Shown piece after piece: positions 17,596-25,296 of a stretch of DNA of 41,613 nt. Position 1 is the first letter of the stretch. Each line of letters begins with the position of its first letter. Position numbers and translations under genes: made by a program. Origin of the DNA: Phycisphaerae bacterium (GTDB taxonomy: Bacteria > Planctomycetota > Phycisphaerae > Sedimentisphaerales > Anaerohalosphaeraceae); assembly GCA_018433925.1 (NCBI GenBank), contig JAHDQI010000125.1, positions 1-41,613 on the forward strand, read 5' to 3'. The notes beneath the pieces were generated by a model. The model searched no databases, was not told the DNA's origin, and worked only from the letters and a program-made list of their open reading frames with translations.

Positions 17596-20247
17596 ATGCG
17601 TTATGAGAGCGGTTATAAATGGTTTTGGGTTGGGATAGTTTCGATGGTTGTCTTGACCTCCTTTGGCAAGGCATCTTGTCACGACAACAAAGATTCCCGG
17701 CCGGCGGACTTGTGGCGCTATTATCAGCACGGCATAGCGGATTTGTGCGCGGTTCCCGTCGATATGATTTCCATGTTCGGCGCCGGTCAGAATCCGGCGA
17801 ACTGGCTGAATCCGGCGAATTTAATCAATACTCCTTATGTCGAATCCGATGAAGCTGCGTTTGAGATATCCGGCTACAAAAGCTCGTTTCCTTTCGGCAA
17901 CCCGATGGATATTGACATGAACGCCGCACGAGGCAATACAATTCGTATTTATGCCTGGGCCATGCAGAACTCAGGCGCCGCCGTGATCACGTTTACGGTA
18001 AAAAACGCCGGCGGAAGCACCTTGCTAAGCGATAGCATTACATGGCTTTCGACCAACTGCGAGGCGGCCGCCACAAGGCCCTGGTACTGTGATTATAAGG
18101 AGTTGACGATTCCCGGCGATGCGGCAGGGATATACGTGACCTTGCATAACAATCCTACAGGGGCTTCCGGCCGCAACGGAACCTCCGGGTTTTCCCGGTT
18201 TTCATGGGAACTCGTGACGTCTGTTAATACGTATACGGACAATCAGAAACAGGATCCGTGGACGGGAGCCAAGTATCTCCCTGACGGCAGCCTGGATACC
18301 CCCCTGTATCGATTGTTCGGACAGGAGCACCTTCGATGGGGCGGCACCAATTATACACAGTATCCCTGGAATTTCTGGCGAGGCCCTGAGATCGATTGTC
18401 CCGGCGTAACGCACGATATGACAACAAAGCAGGGGATTGAAGACTGGTATCTTACGGTAACGCCTTACAATACCGAAGAGCGAAATCACGGTGTGATGTA
18501 CCTGGCAAGCAGGTATCAGTACGGGCTCTTATATGGCACACTGCCGCCGATGGAACCGGGCTGGGCCAGTCACATTGCAGACGTGATCCTCGCCGATCAG
18601 CATCCCGTAACCGGCTATTGGGGCAATGCCATTTATCCTTCCGGCAGTATGGCGATCACCTTTCATTTCCTTGAGGGGCTTTTCAATTATTACAGTCATC
18701 CTCGCAGCGACCGGGCGGATAGTACCAATCCGATGCGTTATTGGGGACCCGGTTATGAAAATGTCCCGCGGCCGGTTGATCTAATAAATACGACTCATTC
18801 CCTGCAGTCAACCTATGTCAATGACGAAGGCCAGAGTGTCTATGCCGCCTGGCCCCGCAAAACCTATCACTGGACCACCAATCCGAATAGCTCGACTTCA
18901 GACGGCCTAAGAGATAAGTGCTGGCTGCCCGCTACAGCCAACGCCATACAGATCCTCAGCCAGGGATCTCGATGGCTTAGTGAGCCGCTGAAAACAGAAA
19001 ATTATAACCGCATCAAATCAGGGGTCCACTACGCCCTGAAATACAATGTCCTGCCGGATGGAACCTGGCAGGACTCCGATGCCAGCGGCGGAACTTCCGC
19101 AATGTGGGCGGCGGAGTGGATAATCGAATATTCGGATTATCTGGAACGCCGGATCGTCCCGGAAATCGCCGCCCCGGATGCCGGCTTGTCTTATGAACAG
19201 GGGCATTGGTCTGTGAAATGGAATGAACCGTATGGGGAACAGAACTCACTGCGTATCTATTCAGTCGCCGCCGGCTCTGATGCCGCTTCGTTGAATGAGT
19301 CAAATCTCGTGGGGATAATCCAGCGGTATGGGGACCGGGCTCATAATATGGATCCCTTGCTGACGGTCAAAATCAAGATGAACATGAGCGGTCATAATTA
19401 CATGGATTGGAAAATCGGGATGGTAAACTGGCCGCTTGCCTATACGGACAACGGAGCGGACATTCATATGCCTTCCTCCTCTGTTGAAGACAGGGATATT
19501 TATGTTACGGCCGCGACCTGGTACGGGGAAGAGTCGATCCCTGTGCTTCTCGAGAAAGAGGGCATCCAGGGATCTTCTCTCGAATGGAATCCGGGCGGCG
19601 AGGGGATGATCGCTGCCGTCGCATCGAGCGTTTATTCAAGCAGTATCGGACCTCTTCTTCCCGACTATGTTGCCAACGGAGCCGGCATGAATGATAGGAA
19701 CACCCATAGAAATGACTGGGAGCCGATCCACTGGCTGTGCAGTTTTGGCGACAGTACCGCTGCATGGATCCAATTTGAATTTGACCAGGTGTACAATCTG
19801 GAAACAATGCAGGTTTGGAATTACAATCATGTTTACACAGGCGGCTCCGCGACAAACCGGGGAATGCGGACGGTAAGGATTACCTATTCTAACGACGGCA
19901 GCAATTATTCAGAACTGGGAGTTTTTGAATTCGCACAGGCCACAGGGGAATCTGATTATGCCTCCAATACGGAGGTTAATTTCACAGGAGTACCCGCCAA
20001 ATATGTCAAGCTTGCCGTTGCCGTAATCGATCCCGAAAATCCGCAGCACAACTGGGGCGATCCGATCTTTACCGGTTTGAGCGAAGTGAGATTCAGGCGC
20101 TCCGCTGTCTGCGGGGATCCGGGTACGGTCTATCTGCCGGGGGATCTGAATGAGGATTGTTATGTCGATTTCAAGGACCTTGCGATATTTGCCTCACACT
20201 GGCTTACATGCACAGATCCCGCCAATCGTGACTGCGAACCCTATTGA
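17596..20247 (+). CDS. Large secreted toroid protein fused to discoidin-like and dockerin-like modules (paralogue 2)
   Basis: 883 residues from ATG 17596, with a signal peptide of about 28 residues. Order: beta-rich domain (DSRPADLWRYYQHG, about 35-210), toroid domain (HGVMYLASRYQYG, HPVTGYWGNAIYPSG, FHFLEGLFNYYS, EWIIEYSDYLERRI; about 210-530), Fn3-like segment (WNEPYGEQNSLRIYSVA; about 535-650), discoidin-like module (LEWNPGGEG; about 661-835), and dockerin-like tail (CGDPGTVYLPGDLNEDC, WLTCTDP; about 838-883). In effect it is paralogue 1 (14825-16807) joined to the gene at 16820-17554. This supports a catalytic region plus binding module plus surface tag. No named enzyme family recognised; substrate unknown. 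Confidence 0.84.
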   Translation: MRYESGYKWFWVGIVSMVVLTSFGKASCHDNKDSRPADLWRYYQHGIADLCAVPVDMISMFGAGQNPANWLNPANLINTPYVESDEAAFEISGYKSSFPFGNPMDIDMNAARGNTIRIYAWAMQNSGAAVITFTVKNAGGSTLLSDSITWLSTNCEAAATRPWYCDYKELTIPGDAAGIYVTLHNNPTGASGRNGTSGFSRFSWELVTSVNTYTDNQKQDPWTGAKYLPDGSLDTPLYRLFGQEHLRWGGTNYTQYPWNFWRGPEIDCPGVTHDMTTKQGIEDWYLTVTPYNTEERNHGVMYLASRYQYGLLYGTLPPMEPGWASHIADVILADQHPVTGYWGNAIYPSGSMAITFHFLEGLFNYYSHPRSDRADSTNPMRYWGPGYENVPRPVDLINTTHSLQSTYVNDEGQSVYAAWPRKTYHWTTNPNSSTSDGLRDKCWLPATANAIQILSQGSRWLSEPLKTENYNRIKSGVHYALKYNVLPDGTWQDSDASGGTSAMWAAEWIIEYSDYLERRIVPEIAAPDAGLSYEQGHWSVKWNEPYGEQNSLRIYSVAAGSDAASLNESNLVGIIQRYGDRAHNMDPLLTVKIKMNMSGHNYMDWKIGMVNWPLAYTDNGADIHMPSSSVEDRDIYVTAATWYGEESIPVLLEKEGIQGSSLEWNPGGEGMIAAVASSVYSSSIGPLLPDYVANGAGMNDRNTHRNDWEPIHWLCSFGDSTAAWIQFEFDQVYNLETMQVWNYNHVYTGGSATNRGMRTVRITYSNDGSNYSELGVFEFAQATGESDYASNTEVNFTGVPAKYVKLAVAVIDPENPQHNWGDPIFTGLSEVRFRRSAVCGDPGTVYLPGDLNEDCYVDFKDLAIFASHWLTCTDPANRDCEPY

Positions 20248-20290
20248 ACTGATGAGAATTAACCGTTGAAGCAGCGAGTCAGGAGACAAA

Positions 20291-22075
20291 ATGAAAAACA
20301 AACAGGATTTTATTAACAAACTGATCGGCGATATGACAATTGAACAGAAAGTCGGACAATGCCTTGTGATCGGTTTCGTCGGTACGGTAGTAACCCCTGA
20401 AATTCTCAGAAGAATCAGAAATTATTACCCTGCCGGGATTCGAGCAGGCCTTACCTTCCGCGTGAAAACAGCCCTGCATGATCCCACCGCCGTAGGGGGA
20501 ACAAAGTTCAGCGATCGGATTTTGCGAAAACCCGTAAGAACCATAAAAGATTATCGACCGGGGTTTTCCGTACCCCACTGTACGAACGAAGAATACTGTG
20601 CCTTTCTGAATACATTGAAAAAAGAAGCGTTAGATAACGGGCTGGGGATTCCGCTTCATATTACACTGGACATGGAAGGAGATCTCAGTGCGGATTATTC
20701 ACGAGGCGGCATCCATTATTTCCCAAGTGCCATGGGGCTTAGCAGATCAGGAGACATTCAGATCGTTCAGGATGTTGCGTGGGCAACCGCCCGCCAGGTG
20801 GTCCCGCTTGGTTTCAACTGGATCCACTCTCCGGTACTGGATGTGAATACCAATCCATACAATCCGGAGATTGGCACCCGCAGTTACAGCGAGGATTTCG
20901 AAGAGGTTTTGCAGTGTGCCGGCGCAGCGCTGAAAGGATATCAGAAAGGCGGCCTGATTGCCACGGGCAAGCACTTCCCGGGCAGAGGCCCCTCGGGGAC
21001 CGATGCCCATGACGGACTGCCTGTCATTGATGCGGATCGAAAAACCATGAACAAACATCTGGGACCGTACAGAAAGCTCATTGAGGCCGGGCTCCCGGCC
21101 ATCATGACGGCTCATACGGTCTATCCGGCACTGGATTCCTCCGGCCTGCCTGCAACCCTCTCAAAAACGATTCTTACGGATATTCTGAAGAAGGAAATGG
21201 GATTCCAGGGCGTGATCACGACCGATGCCATTGAAATGGGAGCCATTCTCGAAATGCTTGAGCTGCCGCAGGCGTGCGTCGAGGCCCTGAACGCCGGTGC
21301 GGATCTTGTGCTGCTGCGCGATGAAGGATCGATTATTGACGAAGTGTTTGCCGGAATGGTCGAGGCCGTACGCAGCAACAAACTGTCCGAAGATCGGCTG
21401 GATGACGCCATTGCAAGAACGCTTTCCGTGAAATATGATTACGGGTTATTTGAAAACGGAAATCTCCGTGATGAATCCGCGGCCGGTGAAGGAATAAACG
21501 ACCCTGCGGTGGAAATCATTACACGCCAGGCGGCGTCCAGGTCTGTCTGCATTCTTAAGGATGAAGAGAATATCCTGCCTTTGTCGCCTGCCCGCAGGAT
21601 TCTGCTTATCGAGCAGATGAATCCCCTGCACATCATGACCAACAGCCAGGCATGTCATCCGGGCATTCTCTGGGAACAGATGCTCCGTTATTCGACGAAC
21701 GTCGGGATGGTTGAGACCTCGCTTCAGTTTGAAGAGAGTGATCAGCAGCGAGTGATGGACCGAATCGAGGAAGCAGAGACTTTGGTCATCACGAGTTATT
21801 ATTATCGGAATCAGAAAAAAAACGACGCTTTCGTTCGAACGCTGCATAAACTCGGCAAACCCATTGTTGTGGTGACGAATACCCATTATCCGGTCATCGT
21901 ACATCCTGAATACAAAACGGTTATTACCACATACGGCGTCGGTCCTGAGTCCATGGAAGCCGTAGCGGCAACCTTGTTTGGGGCAGATCTAACGATCCGA
22001 AAGGGTCTTTATCGCAGCCTTTCGCAAGCTGAATCGGGCAGTTTTGAAACCGTGTCCGGCGGAAAGCAGAAATAA
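20291..22075 (+). CDS. Glycoside hydrolase family 3 beta-N-acetylhexosaminidase-like enzyme (NagZ type)
   Basis: 594 residues from ATG 20291 (CAGGAG upstream). GH3 barrel motifs include KHFPGRG near 226, TDAHDGLP near 238 (the Asp-His pair used by NagZ-type enzymes as acid/base) and GVITTDAIEMGA near 309-318 (Asp nucleophile). After about 380 comes a Rossmann-like C-terminal domain (SVCILKDEENILPLSPARRILLIE style). There is no signal peptide, so it should act in the cytoplasm on imported oligosaccharides, removing beta-linked N-acetylhexosamine or another sugar; GH3 specificity cannot be fixed from sequence. The canonical KHFPGHG has Arg for the second His, a modest variant. Confidence 0.92.
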   Translation: MKNKQDFINKLIGDMTIEQKVGQCLVIGFVGTVVTPEILRRIRNYYPAGIRAGLTFRVKTALHDPTAVGGTKFSDRILRKPVRTIKDYRPGFSVPHCTNEEYCAFLNTLKKEALDNGLGIPLHITLDMEGDLSADYSRGGIHYFPSAMGLSRSGDIQIVQDVAWATARQVVPLGFNWIHSPVLDVNTNPYNPEIGTRSYSEDFEEVLQCAGAALKGYQKGGLIATGKHFPGRGPSGTDAHDGLPVIDADRKTMNKHLGPYRKLIEAGLPAIMTAHTVYPALDSSGLPATLSKTILTDILKKEMGFQGVITTDAIEMGAILEMLELPQACVEALNAGADLVLLRDEGSIIDEVFAGMVEAVRSNKLSEDRLDDAIARTLSVKYDYGLFENGNLRDESAAGEGINDPAVEIITRQAASRSVCILKDEENILPLSPARRILLIEQMNPLHIMTNSQACHPGILWEQMLRYSTNVGMVETSLQFEESDQQRVMDRIEEAETLVITSYYYRNQKKNDAFVRTLHKLGKPIVVVTNTHYPVIVHPEYKTVITTYGVGPESMEAVAATLFGADLTIRKGLYRSLSQAESGSFETVSGGKQK

Positions 22076-22124
22076 GGCCCCCCATGAAATCACAGACCGA
22101 TAAGATTGGAAAACCAAGGGAACC

Positions 22125-24116
22125 ATGGCTTTTACTGTAACAGATCCTGACTTTAAACACAGTCCGTTTACCGGAATGACACGAAAACATTGGCTGGAAA
22201 CCGCAACGTTCCTGCTCGACGGCGTCTTTATGCACATTCCGAATTTTGATGCGCCGATTATTTTGCCGAGGCAGCATACGATTTCGTACCCCCAGCCGGA
22301 TTCGCCGAAATGGCAGTTCCAGGCAGAACAATACGAAGGCCTGGCACGTACCTTCATGGCCGCTTCGCACCTGATCCGGGAGTCTCCCGATCTTTCCATT
22401 CAGGGATATAATCTCAGAGAGTACTACGCCAATCAGATTCTCCGTGCCGTGAACCCCGAATCCGAGGGCTACCTCGGCAGTCTGTCCGGCCTTCTCCGGG
22501 AACACGGGCTGCGTCATTTTCAGCATACGGTTGAAGGCGCCGCCCTGGTCATCGGGTTAATGAATTGCCGGTCCGAAATATGGAATGCTTATACTCGAAA
22601 CGAACAAAATCAAGTCGCTGAATACATCTCTGATGCCGCTCACAACCGAACTCTATCGCACAACTGGCGATTTTTCAATGTTCTCATGTTGACATTTCTG
22701 AAACGGAATGAGTATCCCATTGATGAAGCCGCCCTCAGGGATCATCTTCAGCATCTTATGTCTTATTATGCCGGCAACGGATGGTATCGAGACCATTCCA
22801 GCTTTGATTATTACAATGCCTGGGCTTTTCAGTTTTATGGCCCGATCTGGTGCTCGTGGTATGGATATGAACACGAGCCCCGAATTGCGCAGATCATTGA
22901 AAAAAGACACCATGAATTCACGGAAACCTACCCTCTTATGTTCAGCAGGCAGGGGCATCAACTGATGTGGGGCCGAAGTATTATATATCGCTGTGCGGCC
23001 GCTTCATCACTGGGGGCCGCTTTTCTGCTGAACAATACCCGCATGAGCCCCGGCTGGGCACGGCGGATCGCCTCCGGAAACCTCCTGCAGTTTTTGACGC
23101 GCGAGGATGTTTTTTTCAAACACGTCCCCTGCCTCGGTTATTATGGGCTCTTTGAGCCGCTTGTCCAGTTTTACAGTTGTTCGGCCAGTCCCTTTTGGAT
23201 GTCGAAAATATACACCGCCCTGTCTCTGCCTGCGGACTCTCCTTTCTGGACAGAAACAGAAGAGACCGGAGTATGGCGGGACCTGAAGGATCAACAAAAA
23301 ACCATAACCCTGCCGGGCCCGGGGCTGACCCTGACGGTGCACGGCAAAACAGGCACCTCGGAATTAAGGCCCGGCAAGGTGGCAAACAACCTGCCCTACA
23401 ACAATCGTTTGGCCTATAACAGTTCATTTCTATGGGAAAGCGATTCCCCCGAAGGGGCAACGGCAATGACATATTCAATAAAACAACTCGGGAAAGACAC
23501 GGAATTCGCGTTCCCGTTAACGATCAGTTTCTGCAAAGAAGAAGCGGGAGTGATTTACAGACAGCTAAACCTCGGCCTCGGCGACACGTACTTTGGACCG
23601 GCCCGGATCGATCTGGCCGACATCATAATCCCCGGGGGGGTCATCCGAATTGACAGGGCCAGAATAGCCGTTCGTCATGAAATTCATTTGGGACACTTCG
23701 GTCTTCCGCATAGTAACGGACAGACACCGCGAATCCAGGAGACGGCCCGGAACGGCGCCCGGGCGATCATCGCATCGATTTCCAATAGACAGCTCGCCCT
23801 GGTTGCCTGCCGTGGATGGGACCGCCTCGGAGCCATGGAACATACCGGAAAAAATGCGGAGGCCGAAAAAAGCACGGTTCTTTATGCCGAACGTATACGG
23901 AATAAGGATTATTCCGGAATGGAGCTTTTTGTCACCCTGATGCTTCACCGTACCGACAATGAGGACTTTTCGGACAGCGAATTGTTTCCGATCAGGAAAC
24001 TTACGTATAGGGACTGGACCCGGACCGATCAGCCCTGCGGAGTAGAGCTGACGTTAACCGACGGTCAGGTTTATCAAATCGATTTTGGCAACATTGAAGG
24101 CCAGGTTAGTCAATAG
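22125..24116 (+). CDS. DUF2264-family protein, probable cytoplasmic glycosidase
   Basis: 663 residues from ATG 22125; AAGGGA lies about four bases upstream. No signal peptide. Family markers of DUF2264 are visible: NWRFFNVLMLTFL near 186, GWYRDHSSFDYYNAWAFQFYG around 224 onward, HEFTETYPLMFSRQGHQLMWGRS near 275, and a terminal beta-sandwich from about 390. The N-terminal part is predicted as an (alpha/alpha)-barrel. I recall some DUF2264 proteins being placed in CAZy GH154 as beta-glucuronidases, but I cannot confirm this here. It lies between GH3 and a UroD-like gene and probably trims an imported, possibly uronic-acid-containing, oligosaccharide. Confidence 0.85.
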   Translation: MAFTVTDPDFKHSPFTGMTRKHWLETATFLLDGVFMHIPNFDAPIILPRQHTISYPQPDSPKWQFQAEQYEGLARTFMAASHLIRESPDLSIQGYNLREYYANQILRAVNPESEGYLGSLSGLLREHGLRHFQHTVEGAALVIGLMNCRSEIWNAYTRNEQNQVAEYISDAAHNRTLSHNWRFFNVLMLTFLKRNEYPIDEAALRDHLQHLMSYYAGNGWYRDHSSFDYYNAWAFQFYGPIWCSWYGYEHEPRIAQIIEKRHHEFTETYPLMFSRQGHQLMWGRSIIYRCAAASSLGAAFLLNNTRMSPGWARRIASGNLLQFLTREDVFFKHVPCLGYYGLFEPLVQFYSCSASPFWMSKIYTALSLPADSPFWTETEETGVWRDLKDQQKTITLPGPGLTLTVHGKTGTSELRPGKVANNLPYNNRLAYNSSFLWESDSPEGATAMTYSIKQLGKDTEFAFPLTISFCKEEAGVIYRQLNLGLGDTYFGPARIDLADIIIPGGVIRIDRARIAVRHEIHLGHFGLPHSNGQTPRIQETARNGARAIIASISNRQLALVACRGWDRLGAMEHTGKNAEAEKSTVLYAERIRNKDYSGMELFVTLMLHRTDNEDFSDSELFPIRKLTYRDWTRTDQPCGVELTLTDGQVYQIDFGNIEGQVSQ

Positions 24117-24125
24117 ACAAAAACC

Positions 24126-25265
24126 ATGACATCCAAAGAAAGAGTACAAGCGATTTTATCCAAAAAGAGGCCCGACAGAACACCGATCGGTTTTTTCGCA
24201 ATCGATTCTGACACCGCTTCCAGGGTATTGGGCAGGGAAACATATTGGAGAGCCAAGGCCAAAACACAAATCGCCTTCTGGGAGGGTCGCCGAGATGAAG
24301 TCGTTGAAAGCCTGATTGCCGACGGGATCGAATTATATAAAAAACTGGACTTGATTGACATCATCCCCGTCTGCTGCATGGCAGCCGGAGTCGTGCCGCC
24401 GCGTAATTATACCCCCAAACCGCCCCGCAAAATAGCAGAGGACACCTGGGAAGACAGGGAGGGACGTATTTATAAATACTCTTCCGTCACGAAGGATATT
24501 ACCATTGTTCATGATCCTCAGATGTGGACACGCGAACACAAGGTCAGTGACAGGATATGGGAGGGCAGGATACAGGCGCCGGATGAATCCATATTTGAGG
24601 TGGTTGACGCGGTTATAGCGGCCTTCAAAGAGGATCGTTTTGTGCTGGGACCCTGCGGGCATCTGGATGCCTGGCTTTTGCTCGGCGGGATGGAAAGAGG
24701 TTTGATGGAAATCGCGATGCGGCCCGGGGAAATCCGAAGGATCTATGAAACCCTGGCTGAAAAGGCCATTGCGGAGGATGCTTTTTATGTCCGGGAGGGA
24801 CAGGACGGTGTTCTCGAGGGGACCGATCTGGCAAGTACGGCCGGGCCAATGATCAATCCCCTGACCTACCGTGAACTGTTTCTCACTTCCTTTCAAAAAC
24901 GCATCGCAATGCTGAAGAACAGGGGACAGCGTTTTTTTAAGCACGCCTGTGGAAATAACTGGAAATTACTGGACCTGTTTACGGAACTCGGGATTGACTG
25001 CTATCAGTCAATCCAGACATCGGCCGGAATGGATCTGGCCAGGGTCCACGAATTGTATTCGGACAAGTTTGTAATCTGGGGCGGTGTACAGGTAGAACAC
25101 CTCATCGAAGGAACGGTTGACGATATACGCCGCGAGGTCGATTTTGTAATGAGAGAAATCGCTCCGTCCGGACGGTTCATTCTTGGAACGAGTCATTCTG
25201 TGGCGGTGGGGACGAAATATGAAAACTTTATGGCATTGCTCGATCAGTTCAGCAAATGGATTTAA
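24126..25265 (+). CDS. Uroporphyrinogen decarboxylase-like / MtaA-type methyltransferase family protein
   Basis: 379 residues from ATG 24126, nine bases after the previous stop. Belongs to the URO-D superfamily: TSKERVQAILSKKRPDRTPIGF start, HACGNN near 273, IQTSAGMDLARV near 299, WGGVQVEH, then FILGTSHSVAVGT. The His-x-Cys pair resembles the zinc site of corrinoid methyltransferases such as MtaA/CmuA more than true HemE, which needs a conserved N-terminal Arg cluster I do not see. True heme synthesis would be odd in this context. A role in transferring a methyl group, for example from a methylated sugar, is a hypothesis; no corrinoid partner protein is in the window. Confidence 0.86.
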   Translation: MTSKERVQAILSKKRPDRTPIGFFAIDSDTASRVLGRETYWRAKAKTQIAFWEGRRDEVVESLIADGIELYKKLDLIDIIPVCCMAAGVVPPRNYTPKPPRKIAEDTWEDREGRIYKYSSVTKDITIVHDPQMWTREHKVSDRIWEGRIQAPDESIFEVVDAVIAAFKEDRFVLGPCGHLDAWLLLGGMERGLMEIAMRPGEIRRIYETLAEKAIAEDAFYVREGQDGVLEGTDLASTAGPMINPLTYRELFLTSFQKRIAMLKNRGQRFFKHACGNNWKLLDLFTELGIDCYQSIQTSAGMDLARVHELYSDKFVIWGGVQVEHLIEGTVDDIRREVDFVMREIAPSGRFILGTSHSVAVGTKYENFMALLDQFSKWI

Positions 25266-25296
25266 TTACGCTTCTGTTGTTTGATAAGGAGGGTAC

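Noticed and set aside
22084-22140. Short 18-codon ORF with ATG at 22084
   Set aside because: Out of frame with the DUF2264 start, no ribosome site, no similarity; probably chance.
21924-22526. 200-codon minus-strand frame across the GH3/DUF2264 junction
   Set aside because: Overlaps two well-supported plus genes; no domain resemblance.
24333-24944. 203-codon minus-strand frame
   Set aside because: Antisense of the UroD-like gene, which shows family motifs throughout.
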